A DNA stretch of 64,000 bases from Ideonella sp. A 288 (GTDB lineage: Bacteria > Pseudomonadota > Gammaproteobacteria > Burkholderiales > Burkholderiaceae_C): positions 74,085-138,084 of the forward strand of contig NZ_MWLO01000145.1 in the NCBI RefSeq assembly GCF_002198735.1, given 5' to 3'. Below, one piece after another: positions 1 to 8,850 of the stretch (within the stretch, counting starts at the first letter, position 1; each line of letters begins with the position of its first letter). The notes beneath the pieces were generated by a model. That model was not told the DNA's origin. It did no database searches and worked only from the letters and a program-made list of their open reading frames with translations. A program made the translations under genes and the position numbers.

Positions 1-67
1 GCCCGCACCGCCGGCCGAGGATGTGCTGCTGTTGCGCGAGATCCGCGACGCCTTGAAACACAAGTAA
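1..67 (+). CDS. mscL: Large-conductance mechanosensitive channel MscL, C-terminal end (partial)
   Basis: Only the last 21 codons are in the window, ending in TAA at 65-67. They read PAPPAEDVLLLREIRDALKHK. In MscL the channel ends in a cytoplasmic helix with the pattern E-[ED]-V-L-L-x-E-I-R-D-x-L-K after a Pro/Ala-rich linker, and this tail matches it closely. MscL is an inner-membrane homopentamer that opens under membrane tension during osmotic downshock. The identification rests on this short tail alone, so it is likely but not certain. Confidence 0.7.
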   Translation, partial: PAPPAEDVLLLREIRDALKHK

Positions 68-92
68 CGGGTTCTCGCCCCCTCGAACGGAT

Positions 93-114
93 GGCCCGAC
101 GCTCAAGTCGGGCC
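93..114 (+). terminator. Hairpin downstream of mscL
   Basis: GGCCCGAC (93-100) and GTCGGGCC (107-114) form a perfect 8-bp stem with a 6-base loop, 25 bases after the mscL stop. There is no proper T tract, so it is a terminator-like hairpin rather than a textbook terminator. Confidence 0.5.
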
Positions 115-197
115 GCCATTCGGTCGATACTGAGGCAGTGACGAGGACTCCGCAGGCATCGGCGGCGGCATCGTGCCGCCCCCCTTGCCTCGCTGCG

Positions 198-2585
198 ATG
201 AACACGACCCTGCCCGCCCGCCTGCCCGCCAACCTCGAAAGCGCCGTCCAGCGCGTTCGGATGGCTGCGCGCACCGCGGCAGAGCGAACCGTCGACAGCC
301 TCGGTCTGGCGGCACTGTCGTCCAACAACGTCTTCCACCGCGACGGCCTTCTCGGGGCGCAGTTCGAGCTCAACCGCAAGCTGGCGATCTTTGCCCTCAC
401 CTTCAACGAGACGCTGGACGGCAGGGTGGCGCGCGAGGTGGGCGCGCTCGACGGATCGTCCTCCCACGGCGGACTGACGAGCTGGGACGCGCTCAGCCTG
501 GTCGACGACCACGAGGTCGAGATCCAGGTCTCGGCCGACCGCTTCGCGCTCGAGATCGCCCACAACTGCGAGTGGGAGATCCGGGAGCTGGATGCCTACA
601 TCGGCACGCTGCTGCGCCTGGGCCGCGCCGACCCGGAACACAATCCGCTGCGCGCCGAGGTGGTCGGGCAGGCGATGATCCGTGCCGTCGAATCGGTGTC
701 CGATCGGCACGAGGTGCGCAAGGTGCTGAGCACCGAGATCGGCCGCTCGCTCGCCCAGGCGATGCGGGAGACCTATGTCGACATCGTCAACGACCTGCGC
801 CAGTCCGGCATCAAGCCTGTGGGCCTGTCGGTTCGCCAACGGCCCAGCGACAGTGGCCGGGGCACCGGCGCAGGAAGCCTGCACGGCGGGCTCGACGACA
901 GCAGCGGCCATGGCCTGACGGCCTCGGGCCGCCTGACCCAGCGCTTCGGCACGGGCGGTACGTCCGGCCGCGGCGGATTCCCGTCGTCGGGCCACGGTGG
1001 CATGGGCCACGGCCACGGCGGCGGCACTCCGATGGGCCATGTCGACGGCCAGATGATGTCGCTGATCAGGCGGCTGTCGCACTCGTCGGCGGCCATCCAC
1101 GACATGGCAGGCGACGCCTACGGCGGCGACTGGAGCGACGGGGGCGAAGGCGTCGGCATGGGCGTGATGATGGCGCCCAACGTGATCATGGCGCACCGCG
1201 ACGAGCTGCGCCAGGCAGCCACCGGCGCCATCGACCACATGGTGATCGACGTCATCGCCGGGCTGTTCGACCAGATCCTGTCCGACCCCAAGGTGCCGCC
1301 GCAGATGGCGCGGCAGATCGGCCGCTTGCAGTTGCCGGTGTTGCGCGCAGCACTGGGCGACACCAGCTTCTTCTCGTCGCGCCGGCACCCGGTGCGGCGC
1401 TTCGTCAACCGCATCGCCACGCTCGGGTCGGCGGTGGACGATTTCGACAGCGACGAGGGCCAGGCCCTGCTCACACGGGTGCGCGAGCTAGTGCAGGAGA
1501 TCGTCGAGGGCGACTTCGAGCAGATCGAGGTCTACGAGCACAAGCTCAATGCCCTCGAGTCCTTCATCGCCGAGCAGGCCAAGGCCCAGGTGCAGGCCGA
1601 CGGCGGCACCGACCAGTTGCTGGCCCGCAAGGAAGACCACCTTCGCGTGGCCCAGCGCTTCGCGCAGCAACTCGATGGCGCGCTGCAGCCGCTGCCGGTT
1701 CCTGAATTCTTGCGCCAGTTCCTGGGCCAGGTCTGGAGCCGCGCGATGGCCAGTGCCGAGCTCGAGACCGGCACCGACAGCGCCCTGACCCGCCGCATGC
1801 GCGAGATCGGCCGCGAACTCGTCATGAGCGTGCAGCCCAAGAGCCTGCCAGCCCAGCGTGCGGCCTTCCTGCGGCAGTTGCCGCAATTGATGAAGGACCT
1901 CAACGCCGGTCTCGACCGCATCCGCTGTGCCGAGACGGTGCGCCGCGACTTCTTCGCCCAGTTGCTGCCGGCCCATGCCGAGTCGCTGAAGGGCCAGTCG
2001 CTGTCCACGCTCGAACACAATCTGCTGGCCAAGCAGGTCGACGGCGTGCTGGCCACGCCGGTGCCCAAGCCGGCCGAACTGCCGCCGCTGTCCTCCACCG
2101 GGTTGCCGGTGCTGCGCGATGCGGTGCAGGCTTCCGACTTCACCGCCGAGGAAGCCAAGGCCGTCGGCCTGGTCGACGAGGCCTCGGTCGACTGGAACGG
2201 CAAGGTCGACATCGACCTGACCGCCGAGCCCGAGCTCACCTCGGCCGACATCGACATCGCCGGGCTGCCGCCGCCGGAGCCGGTGGAACCGATGCGCGGC
2301 AAGTCGCTGGCCGACCACGTGCAGATCGGCTTCGCCTACCAGATGCACGTCGAGGGCGCCTGGGAGAAGGTGCGGCTCGCGCATGTCAGCTCGGCGCGCA
2401 CCTTCTTCGTCTTCAAGCACGGTGCCAAGCAGCGCAAGACCATCTCGATGACCTACCGCATGCTCGCCCGCATGTGCGAGACAGGCCGCATGCGCGCCTT
2501 CGAGAACGCCTACCTCATCGAGCGTGCCACGGCGCGGGCACGCCGCCAACTGGCGCAGGTCAGCCCGGGCGCACCGTCGGCATGA
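198..2585 (+). CDS. DUF1631 family protein
   Basis: This 795-residue protein has the layout of the DUF1631 family, which is common in Beta- and Gammaproteobacteria and has no established function. The N-terminal part carries the family pattern of a long helical region (LLGAQFELNRKLAIFALTF). A low-complexity Gly/His/Ser stretch follows at about residues 235-320. The C-terminal region (residues about 705-790) ends in the conserved block WEKVRLAHVSSARTFFVF...TISMTYRMLARM. I chose ATG 198; a GTG at 138 would add 20 Pro/Ala/Cys-rich residues unlike the family. It has no signal peptide or membrane helix. Its last 26 bases overlap the convergent pdxA. Confidence 0.8.
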   Translation: MNTTLPARLPANLESAVQRVRMAARTAAERTVDSLGLAALSSNNVFHRDGLLGAQFELNRKLAIFALTFNETLDGRVAREVGALDGSSSHGGLTSWDALSLVDDHEVEIQVSADRFALEIAHNCEWEIRELDAYIGTLLRLGRADPEHNPLRAEVVGQAMIRAVESVSDRHEVRKVLSTEIGRSLAQAMRETYVDIVNDLRQSGIKPVGLSVRQRPSDSGRGTGAGSLHGGLDDSSGHGLTASGRLTQRFGTGGTSGRGGFPSSGHGGMGHGHGGGTPMGHVDGQMMSLIRRLSHSSAAIHDMAGDAYGGDWSDGGEGVGMGVMMAPNVIMAHRDELRQAATGAIDHMVIDVIAGLFDQILSDPKVPPQMARQIGRLQLPVLRAALGDTSFFSSRRHPVRRFVNRIATLGSAVDDFDSDEGQALLTRVRELVQEIVEGDFEQIEVYEHKLNALESFIAEQAKAQVQADGGTDQLLARKEDHLRVAQRFAQQLDGALQPLPVPEFLRQFLGQVWSRAMASAELETGTDSALTRRMREIGRELVMSVQPKSLPAQRAAFLRQLPQLMKDLNAGLDRIRCAETVRRDFFAQLLPAHAESLKGQSLSTLEHNLLAKQVDGVLATPVPKPAELPPLSSTGLPVLRDAVQASDFTAEEAKAVGLVDEASVDWNGKVDIDLTAEPELTSADIDIAGLPPPEPVEPMRGKSLADHVQIGFAYQMHVEGAWEKVRLAHVSSARTFFVFKHGAKQRKTISMTYRMLARMCETGRMRAFENAYLIERATARARRQLAQVSPGAPSA

Positions 2586-3588
2586 GCCGCCGCGCCATCG
2601 CGATCGCCGCCTGAAGGCTGGCCGGGTCGGCCCGGCCGGTGCCGGCGATGTCGAAGGCGGTGCCGTGGTCGGGGCTGGTGCGCACGAAGGGCAGGCCCAG
2701 CGTGACATTGACGCCCTGCTCCACCCCCAGGTACTTCACCGGGATCAGGCCGTGGTCGTGGGTCATCGCCACCACCAGGTCGAACTCGCCGGGGTGACCG
2801 GGGGCGTGGCGCGCCCGCATGAACACCGTGTCGGGCGCGAACGGCCCACGCGCATCGATGCCCTCGGCACGGGCCGCCTCGATGGCCGGGCCGATGATGC
2901 GAACTTCCTCGTCGCCAAACAGGCCGCCCTCCCCGGCGTGCGGGTTGAGCCCGGCCACGGCGATGCGGGGCGCTGCCTGGCCCCAGGCCGCCGCGGCCAG
3001 GTGGGCGATGCGCACCGTCTGCAGCACGCCGTCGACATCCAGCATCTCGATGGCCCGCCGCAGCGCCACGTGGATGGTCACCAGCACGACACGCAGCTGG
3101 TCGTTGGCCAGCATCATGCGCACCGGAGCGCCGCCGGCGGCGGCCTGCAGCATCTCGGTGTGGCCCGGGAAAGGCACGCCGGCGGCCGACAAGGCCTCCT
3201 TGTGGATCGGCGCCGTGACCAGGCCGGCCACGACGCCGTCCAGCGCCAGGCGGGCGCCAGCCTCGATGCAGCAGGCGGCCGCCGCCCCGGCCCGTGCGTC
3301 GATGCGCCCCATCGGCAGCTCGGCCAGGCCAAGGGCCAGGCCAGGCGGCTGCCAAACCGGCAGGCAGCCCGGCGGCACAGAGCTCGCCTGGGCCGGCGCG
3401 TCGATGCGCGCCATCGGCAGCGTCAGCCCGCATTGGGCCGCCGCACGGCGCAGCACCCGCACGTCGCCCAACACCAAGCAGGCGCCGCAGTCGCCTTGCG
3501 CAAACGCCCGCACCAGGATCTCGGGTCCGATGCCGGCGGGGTCGCCCATCGTCAGGGCCAGCAGGCGCGTGTCGGGGCGGTCGGTCAT
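2560..3588 (-). CDS. pdxA: 4-hydroxythreonine-4-phosphate dehydrogenase PdxA
   Basis: PdxA oxidises 4-phosphooxy-threonine with NAD+ in the DXP-dependent pathway to pyridoxal phosphate. The 342-residue product has the family landmarks: the N-terminal LTMGDPAGIGPEI, the metal-binding TxxIHVAL region (VLVTIHVALRRAI), the AGLNPHAGEGG loop, and the C-terminal FVRTSPDHGTAFDIAGTG. The length is normal (about 330-340). The ATG overlaps the stop of the upstream Nif3-like gene by 4 bases (ATGA), so the two are probably translationally coupled. The 3' end runs 26 bases into the convergent DUF1631 gene. Confidence 0.95.
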   Translation of the reverse strand: MTDRPDTRLLALTMGDPAGIGPEILVRAFAQGDCGACLVLGDVRVLRRAAAQCGLTLPMARIDAPAQASSVPPGCLPVWQPPGLALGLAELPMGRIDARAGAAAACCIEAGARLALDGVVAGLVTAPIHKEALSAAGVPFPGHTEMLQAAAGGAPVRMMLANDQLRVVLVTIHVALRRAIEMLDVDGVLQTVRIAHLAAAAWGQAAPRIAVAGLNPHAGEGGLFGDEEVRIIGPAIEAARAEGIDARGPFAPDTVFMRARHAPGHPGEFDLVVAMTHDHGLIPVKYLGVEQGVNVTLGLPFVRTSPDHGTAFDIAGTGRADPASLQAAIAMARRLMPTVRPG

Positions 3589-4334
3589 GCGGGGTTGTCC
3601 AGGTCGATGAAGTGGTGTTCGATGCCAAAGGCGGCGGCCAGGTGGGTGCCCAGGGCCTGTGCCCCGTAGCGCTCGGTGGCATGGTGGCCGCAGGCGAGGT
3701 AGGCCACGCCCGTCTCGCGCGCCAGGTGAGCCTGCGGCTCCGACACCTCGCCAGTGAGGAAGGCATCGGCGCCCGCGGCCATCGCCGCCTCGAAGAACCC
3801 CTGGGCGCCGCCGGTGCACCAGGCCACGCGCCGCAGCGGGCGGCCGTCGCCCGGCAGCAGCAGCGGCTGGCGCCCCAGGGCCACGGTGACGCGCGCGGCC
3901 AATGCCGTGGCTTCCAGGCCGGCCGGTGCCGGGCCGATGCAGCCGATGTCCTGGTCGCCGAAGCGACCATCGGCCGCCAGGCCCAGGCGCAGGCCGAGCT
4001 GGGCGTTGTTGCCGAGTTCGGCATGCGCGTCGAGCGGCAGGTGGTAGGCGAACAGGCTGATGTCGTGAGCAAGCAGGCGTGCCACGCGCTGGCGCAGCCA
4101 ACCGGTCAGGCGACCGTCCTGTCCGCGCCAGAACAGGCCGTGGTGCACCACCAGCGCATCGGCGCCGTCGGCGATGGCCGCGTCGATCAGGGCCAGGCTG
4201 GCCGTCACGCCACTGACCAGCCGATGCACCGATGCGCGGCCCTCGACCTGCAGGCCGTTCGGCCCATAATCCTTGAAACGGTCCACCGACAGCAGCGCTG
4301 CAAGGTGCGATTCCATCTCCGAGCGCTGGGCCAT
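3585..4334 (-). CDS. Nif3-like (DUF34) dinuclear metal-centre protein
   Basis: The 249-residue protein has the Nif3/YbgI signatures: the early YGPNGLQVEG, the metal-binding VVHHGLFW, the FAYHLPLDAH motif, and the second-half HHATERYG block that brings further metal ligands. Family members form toroidal hexamers with a two-metal site; a GTP cyclohydrolase-like or metallochaperone role has been proposed but is not settled. It is the upstream partner of pdxA (4-base overlap) and is divergent from the HtrA-type protease, 23 bases away. A second in-frame ATG six codons in (4316) is also possible. Confidence 0.9.
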   Translation of the reverse strand: MAQRSEMESHLAALLSVDRFKDYGPNGLQVEGRASVHRLVSGVTASLALIDAAIADGADALVVHHGLFWRGQDGRLTGWLRQRVARLLAHDISLFAYHLPLDAHAELGNNAQLGLRLGLAADGRFGDQDIGCIGPAPAGLEATALAARVTVALGRQPLLLPGDGRPLRRVAWCTGGAQGFFEAAMAAGADAFLTGEVSEPQAHLARETGVAYLACGHHATERYGAQALGTHLAAAFGIEHHFIDLDNPA

Positions 4335-4357
4335 GGCGGCCTCCCCTTCACTGTCCG

Positions 4358-5557
4358 ATGCGCAGACTCTGGCTCATTTTCTCGCAGGCCGTCACCGTGG
4401 CGATGGCGATGCTGTTCGTCGTCGCCACGCTGAAGCCGCAATGGCTGTCGTTGGAAGGGCGTGGCCCGCCGATCCTGTCCGAATCGGTGTCGGTGCGCAT
4501 GGCGCCGCTGCCGGCCTCGGCCGCCAGCAGTCCGCAAGCGACCACCGCCGCGGCCCCGGCCACCCTGCCGGTGGCGTTCACCGGGTACCACGCCGCCGCG
4601 CAGACCGCCTCGCCCGCCGTCGTCAGCGTCACGGCCCGCAAGTCCGGCGGCCGCCGGCCGTCGGCAGGCGATCCGGGCATGCGGCCCTTCTTCGACCGCG
4701 ATCCGCACCAGCTGCAGATCGGCGTCGGCTCCGGCGTCATCGTCTCGCCCGAGGGCGTGCTGCTGACCAACAACCACGTGGTCGAAGGCGCCACCGAGAT
4801 CGATGTGCGCCTGTCGGACGGGCGCGAGGCGCGCGCCACCGTGGTCGGCACCGACCCCGAGACCGACCTGGCGGTGCTGCGCATCACGCTCGACAAGCTG
4901 CCCTCGGTCACCCTGGGCCGCAGCGAGCTGTTGCGCGTGGGGGACGTGGTGCTGGCCATCGGCAATCCCTTCAACGTGGGGCAGACCGTCACCTCGGGCA
5001 TCGTCAGCGCGCTCGGCCGCCAGGGCCTGGGCCTGTCGACCTTCGAGAGCTTCATCCAGACCGACGCGGCCATCAACCCCGGCAATTCGGGCGGTGCACT
5101 GGTCGACGTGAACGGCCACCTGGTGGGCATCAACACGGCCATCTTCTCGCGCTCGGGCGGCAGCCAGGGCATCGGCTTCGCGATCCCGGTGGACCTGGCG
5201 CAATCGGTGATGGAGGGCCTGCTGCGCGACGGCCAGGTGCGCCGCGGCTGGCTCGGCGTGGAGCCTCGGGAACTCACCCCCGATCTGGTCGAAAACCTCA
5301 AGCTGCCGATCCGCAGCGGCGTGCTGATCACCGCCGTGCTGCAGGACGGGCCGGCCAGCCGCGGTGGCCTGCGGCCCGGCGACGTGGTGGTCTCGGTGGC
5401 CGGCCAGTCGGTCGCGACCACGTCGGAGCTGCTCAACAGCGTGGCCGCGCTCACCCCGGGCGAGGTCGCCCGCATCGGCGTGCAACGCGGCGACCGGGCC
5501 CTCGAGCTGTCGCTCGAGGTGGTGCAGCGTCCGCGGCAACTGCGACGGCCGCGCTGA
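4358..5557 (+). CDS. Trypsin-like periplasmic serine protease, DegS/DegQ type (one PDZ domain)
   Basis: This 399-residue S1C protease has an N-terminal membrane anchor (residues about 5-28) and a Ser/Ala/Pro-rich linker. The protease domain carries the triad His140 (NNHVV), Asp170 (TDLAVL) and Ser244 (GNSGGAL). A single PDZ domain (about 285-385) follows. One anchor plus one PDZ is the DegS/AlgW architecture, which senses misfolded outer-membrane proteins; DegP/DegQ usually have two PDZ domains. No RseA-type anti-sigma factor is nearby to confirm a DegS role. It is divergent from the Nif3-like gene and convergent with tatC, only 15 bases apart, as is common in related genomes. Confidence 0.9.
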   Translation: MRRLWLIFSQAVTVAMAMLFVVATLKPQWLSLEGRGPPILSESVSVRMAPLPASAASSPQATTAAAPATLPVAFTGYHAAAQTASPAVVSVTARKSGGRRPSAGDPGMRPFFDRDPHQLQIGVGSGVIVSPEGVLLTNNHVVEGATEIDVRLSDGREARATVVGTDPETDLAVLRITLDKLPSVTLGRSELLRVGDVVLAIGNPFNVGQTVTSGIVSALGRQGLGLSTFESFIQTDAAINPGNSGGALVDVNGHLVGINTAIFSRSGGSQGIGFAIPVDLAQSVMEGLLRDGQVRRGWLGVEPRELTPDLVENLKLPIRSGVLITAVLQDGPASRGGLRPGDVVVSVAGQSVATTSELLNSVAALTPGEVARIGVQRGDRALELSLEVVQRPRQLRRPR

Positions 5558-5572
5558 AGGGCGCGAAGCCGG

Positions 5573-6367
5573 TCAGGTCTTGCTGGAGTCGGCCGGCTCG
5601 GCGTCGGGCGCCTGGGTGTGCTTGACGAACACCTGGGCTGCCCAGATGCCGGCCTCGTAGAGGATGCACATGGGCACCGCCAGCGCCAATTGCGAAATCA
5701 CGTCGGGCGGCGTCACCACCGCGGCGATGATGAAGGCGGCGACGATGAAGTAGCCGCGGAAGGTCTTGAGTTGCTCGACCGTGACGAAGCCGATGCGCAC
5801 CAGCACGATCACCGCCACCGGCACCTCGAATGAGATGCCGAAGACCAGGAACAGCGTGAGCACGAAGCCGAAGTACTGCTCGATGTCTGGCGCCGCCGTG
5901 ATGCTGGCGGGAGCGAAGGCCTGGATGAACTTCGACATGCCCGGGATGACCAGGAAGTAGCAGAACGCCACCCCGACGACGAACAGCACCGTGCTGGTGA
6001 CCACCAGCGGCAGCACCATCTTCTTCTCGTGCGAATACAGGCCCGGCGCGACGAAGGCCCAGAGCTGGTACAGCACCACCGGCAGCGCCAGCATGAAGGC
6101 GGCCATCAGGGTGATCTTCAGCGGCACCAGGATGGGCGAGATGACGTTGGTGGCGATCAGAGTGGCGCCCTTGGGCAGGTGGGCCACCAGCGGCGCGGCC
6201 AACAGGTCGTACAGGCCCGACGGCCCGGGATAGACGGCCAGCGCGACAAAGGCCACCGCCACGGCGATGAGGGCGCGCACCAGGCGGTCGCGCAGTTCGA
6301 CCAGGTGCGAAACGAACGGCTGCTCGGTGCCTTCGAGTTCGTCGCGCGGTTCGCCGCCAGTGCTCAT
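5573..6367 (-). CDS. tatC: Sec-independent protein translocase subunit TatC
   Basis: TatC is the polytopic inner-membrane receptor for twin-arginine signal peptides. The 264-residue product begins with an acidic cytoplasmic tail and the family motif [16 protein letters not shown], then six predicted membrane segments. The conserved FxPxx-type loop and the ELK/SYEVP-like region ([11 protein letters not shown]) are visible. It follows tatB with a 4-base ATGA overlap and ends the hisI-hisE-HIT-tatA-tatB-tatC run. Confidence 0.96.
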   Translation of the reverse strand: MSTGGEPRDELEGTEQPFVSHLVELRDRLVRALIAVAVAFVALAVYPGPSGLYDLLAAPLVAHLPKGATLIATNVISPILVPLKITLMAAFMLALPVVLYQLWAFVAPGLYSHEKKMVLPLVVTSTVLFVVGVAFCYFLVIPGMSKFIQAFAPASITAAPDIEQYFGFVLTLFLVFGISFEVPVAVIVLVRIGFVTVEQLKTFRGYFIVAAFIIAAVVTPPDVISQLALAVPMCILYEAGIWAAQVFVKHTQAPDAEPADSSKT

Positions 6368-6858
6368 TTCTTCAGCCCCGGCGGGCGAAAACGCGCGACG
6401 CGCGCGGCACCCGACTGGGTGTGCGTGCGCACGCCGGCTCGCTGCTTGTACCAGCGAGGCACGGCGCTGCGCTTGAGCCGCCAGTGCTTGTCGGGGCGCT
6501 TGTACTGCGGCGCGGTCGCGGCCAGCGGGTCGTATATCGGGCTGTCGAGCAGGTTGCCATGGAGTCCGGACGTCGCATCCTGGAAGGTCTGGTTGAAGGC
6601 CGCACTGGCCTCGTTGACTTCTCGGGTGACCGAGCTTTCGACGTCGCGCGCCGCGTCCTCGAACTGCGTCTTCATCTTCTGCAGTTCCTCGAGCTCGATC
6701 GAGCGATTGACCTCGGCCTTGACGTCGGCCACGTAGCGCCGCGCCTTGCCCAGCAGCGCACCCACCGTGCGGGCCACGCGCGGCAGCTTCTCGGGCCCGA
6801 TGACGATGAGGGCCACGGCGCCGATCAGCGCAATCTTGTCGAAGCCGAAATCGATCAT
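6364..6858 (-). CDS. tatB: Sec-independent protein translocase subunit TatB
   Basis: TatB forms the receptor complex with TatC. The 164-residue protein starts with the membrane helix and hinge of the family ([19 protein letters not shown] ending in [10 protein letters not shown]), followed by an amphipathic helix and a long charged helix with [17 protein letters not shown]. The C-terminal third is Pro/Arg-rich and poorly conserved, as usual. It overlaps tatC by 4 bases and lies 46 bases after tatA. Confidence 0.95.
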   Translation of the reverse strand: MIDFGFDKIALIGAVALIVIGPEKLPRVARTVGALLGKARRYVADVKAEVNRSIELEELQKMKTQFEDAARDVESSVTREVNEASAAFNQTFQDATSGLHGNLLDSPIYDPLAATAPQYKRPDKHWRLKRSAVPRWYKQRAGVRTHTQSGAARVARFRPPGLKK

Positions 6859-6904
6859 CGAGGCAGGTCTTGCGGCCGGGCCGGCCCGGCAGCTTTGCTC
6901 ACGG

Positions 6905-7153
6905 TCAGGACTTGGTCTTGGCCTCGACGTCGACGGTGTTGGGGTCCGCGGCGGCCTTCTGCGCGGTGGTGACCTGCTGCGGCGCCTGCGCCGCCGCGGC
7001 GTCGGCCGACGTGGTGCCGTCCTTCACGCCATCCTTGAAGCCCTTGACAGCGGCACCGAGATCGGAGCCCACGTTCTTGAGCTTTTTGGTGCCGAAGATC
7101 AGCACCACCACCACCAGCACGATGAGCCAGTGCCAGATGCTGAATGAACCCAT
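6905..7153 (-). CDS. tatA: Sec-independent protein translocase subunit TatA
   Basis: TatA is the pore-forming subunit of the twin-arginine translocase. The 82-residue product has the short N-terminal membrane helix ([14 protein letters not shown]), then the GTKKLKN hinge and an amphipathic helix ([15 protein letters not shown]), and an Ala/Gln-rich tail. A clear AGGAG ribosome binding site precedes the ATG by about 7 bases. A small hairpin lies between it and the upstream HIT gene, so tatA may also be transcribed on its own. Confidence 0.95.
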   Translation of the reverse strand: MGSFSIWHWLIVLVVVVLIFGTKKLKNVGSDLGAAVKGFKDGVKDGTTSADAAAAQAPQQVTTAQKAAADPNTVDVEAKTKS

Positions 7154-7218
7154 GTCGGTCTCCTGAAGACGAATGCCTGGATTCTAGGTGACCCGACCTG
7201 TCCGGGTCGGCGGACGGG

Positions 7219-7566
7219 TCAGCCCTTCGACCAGGGCCGCGGGCCACCCATCACATGCAGGTGCACGTGCGGCACTTCCTGGCGGCCGTCGGCGCCGGTG
7301 TTGATGAGGTGGCGGTAACCGTTGGTGACGCCCAGCTCCTTCATCAGCCGCGGCGACAGGGTCATCATCTTGCCCAGCAGGGCCTGGTGCTCGGGGCCGA
7401 CGTCGACCATGCTGGCGATGTGCAGCTTGGGGATGACCAGGATGTGCACGGGCGCCCACGGGTGGATGTCGTGGAAGGCCAGCAGATCGTCGTCTTCATA
7501 GACCTTCTTCGACGGGATCTGCCCGGCGACGATCTTGCAGAAGATGCAGTTGGGGTCCTGGCTCAT
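7219..7566 (-). CDS. HIT-family nucleotide-binding hydrolase (HinT-like)
   Basis: The 115-residue protein carries the zinc-binding-like CIFCKIVAGQIPS start and the catalytic histidine triad HVHLHVMGG at the C-terminus. These are the marks of the HinT branch of HIT proteins, which hydrolyse purine nucleoside phosphoramidates and adenylated lysine. It lies between hisE and tatA, its usual place in many Burkholderiales. Confidence 0.93.
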   Translation of the reverse strand: MSQDPNCIFCKIVAGQIPSKKVYEDDDLLAFHDIHPWAPVHILVIPKLHIASMVDVGPEHQALLGKMMTLSPRLMKELGVTNGYRHLINTGADGRQEVPHVHLHVMGGPRPWSKG

Positions 7567-7593
7567 GGGCGTGATGTCTCCGTTCGAGGCACC

Positions 7594-7965
7594 TCAGGTG
7601 CCGTCCTTGTCGCGCTGGGCCACCTTGCGCAGCGCAAATTCTTCCAGGCCCGACAGGCCCTCGCGCCGCGCCAGTTCGGCCAGCACGTCGGCCGGCTTCA
7701 GGCCGAAGGCGGCCAGCGCGATCATCGAGTGGAACCACAGGTCGGCCACCTCGTAGACGATCTTCTCGGGCACGCCGTCCTTGGCGGCCATCACGGTCTC
7801 GGTGGCCTCCTCGCCGATCTTCTTGAGGATGGCGTCGGTGCCCTTGGCAAACAGGCGCGCCACGTAGCTGGTGGCGGGGTCGCCGCCGGCCTCGGGCTTG
7901 CGCGATTCGATGACCTCGGCCAGGCGCGCCAGCAGGTCCTGCGAGGTGATGGGGGCGGGGGTCAT
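7594..7965 (-). CDS. hisE: Phosphoribosyl-ATP pyrophosphatase HisE
   Basis: HisE removes pyrophosphate from phosphoribosyl-ATP, the second step of histidine synthesis. The 123-residue product has the MazG-like metal site ([14 protein letters not shown]) and the E-x-x-D-L-W-F-H helix ([14 protein letters not shown]). The ATG overlaps the hisI stop by 4 bases, so hisI and hisE are coupled. Confidence 0.96.
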   Translation of the reverse strand: MTPAPITSQDLLARLAEVIESRKPEAGGDPATSYVARLFAKGTDAILKKIGEEATETVMAAKDGVPEKIVYEVADLWFHSMIALAAFGLKPADVLAELARREGLSGLEEFALRKVAQRDKDGT

Positions 7966-8354
7966 CGGCGGTAGATGCGTTCAGGGTCTTCGAGCACCGG
8001 CTCCACCGCCTGCCAGTCGCCGCCCTCGAGCCGGCGGAAGAAGCAGGAATGGCGGCCGGTGTGGCAGGCGATGCCGGGCTCGTGGCCGAGCTGGGTGACC
8101 TTCAGCAGCACCACGTCGGCGTCGCAGTCGATGCGCAGCTCGTGCACCTGCTGGAAGTGCCCGCTCTCCTCGCCCTTGTGCCACAGGCGCTGGCGCGATC
8201 GGCTCCAGTACACCGCCTGGCCGCGCTCGGCGGTGAGCGCCAGGGCCTCGCGGTTCATGAAGGCGAACATCAGCACGTCGCCGCTGCCGGCCTCCTGCGC
8301 GATGACGGGCACCAGGCCGTCGCGGTCCCACTTGATGCTGTCGAGCCAGTCCAT
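7962..8354 (-). CDS. hisI: Phosphoribosyl-AMP cyclohydrolase HisI
   Basis: HisI opens the purine ring of phosphoribosyl-AMP, the third step of histidine synthesis, with zinc and magnesium. The 130-residue product has [12 protein letters not shown], the [10 protein letters not shown] metal-binding strand and the terminal [13 protein letters not shown] motif. I chose ATG 8354 for the family's usual MDWLDxIKWD start; an ATG at 8378 would add eight residues and overlap the Nudix gene by 11 bases. The usual hisA-hisF upstream partners are absent here. Confidence 0.94.
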   Translation of the reverse strand: MDWLDSIKWDRDGLVPVIAQEAGSGDVLMFAFMNREALALTAERGQAVYWSRSRQRLWHKGEESGHFQQVHELRIDCDADVVLLKVTQLGHEPGIACHTGRHSCFFRRLEGGDWQAVEPVLEDPERIYRR

Positions 8355-8367
8355 GGCCAAAGTGTAG

Positions 8368-8850
8368 TCACTCGACATGCGTCGGCCCGGCATGGCCACG
8401 CTCGGCGGCGAACCAGCGCAGCACCGGCAGCGTGCCCGGCAGCACCGGCGCCGACCGCACCGGCAGCGATTCCCAGGCCATGCGCTGGCCCTCGCGCATC
8501 TCGAAGTTGCCCTGCCAGTCGTAGACCTTGCAGAAGTGCAGCCGCACGCGCGCATGCGGGTAGTCGAACACCTCCTGCTGCCAGGGATGCACCGCCCCGA
8601 TGGTGATGCCGATCTCCTCGTGCAGTTCGCGGCGCAGCGCCTGCTCCAGCGTCTCGCCGGCCTCGAACTTGCCGCCCGGGAACTCCCAGTAGCCGGCGTA
8701 GACCTTGCCCTCGGGGCGGCTGGTGAGCAGGAAGCGGCCTTCGCGGCCCTGCGCATCGCGCTCGATCAGCACGCCGACGGCCACGTCGACCGCCTCGCGC
8801 GCGGCACGCACGACGCCGTCGACCGAGGTGACCGCGCCGGACTCAGACAC
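8368..8850 (-). CDS. Nudix hydrolase, MutT-like
   Basis: The 160-residue protein has a complete Nudix box: [24 protein letters not shown] matches Gx5Ex7REUxEExGU, and it sits in a MutT-like domain opening [12 protein letters not shown]. MutT enzymes hydrolyse 8-oxo-dGTP, but substrate cannot be read from sequence. I chose GTG 8850, which overlaps the stop of the upstream ATPase by 8 bases; no suitable ATG lies nearby. The pairing with the DUF815 ATPase is common in Burkholderiales. Confidence 0.88.
   Translation of the reverse strand: MSESGAVTSVDGVVRAAREAVDVAVGVLIERDAQGREGRFLLTSRPEGKVYAGYWEFPGGKFEAGETLEQALRRELHEEIGITIGAVHPWQQEVFDYPHARVRLHFCKVYDWQGNFEMREGQRMAWESLPVRSAPVLPGTLPVLRWFAAERGHAGPTHVE

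Noticed and set aside
7193-7210. CCGACC/GGTCGG hairpin between the HIT gene and tatA as a terminator.
   Set aside because: The stem is only 6 bp with no T tract, too weak to call.
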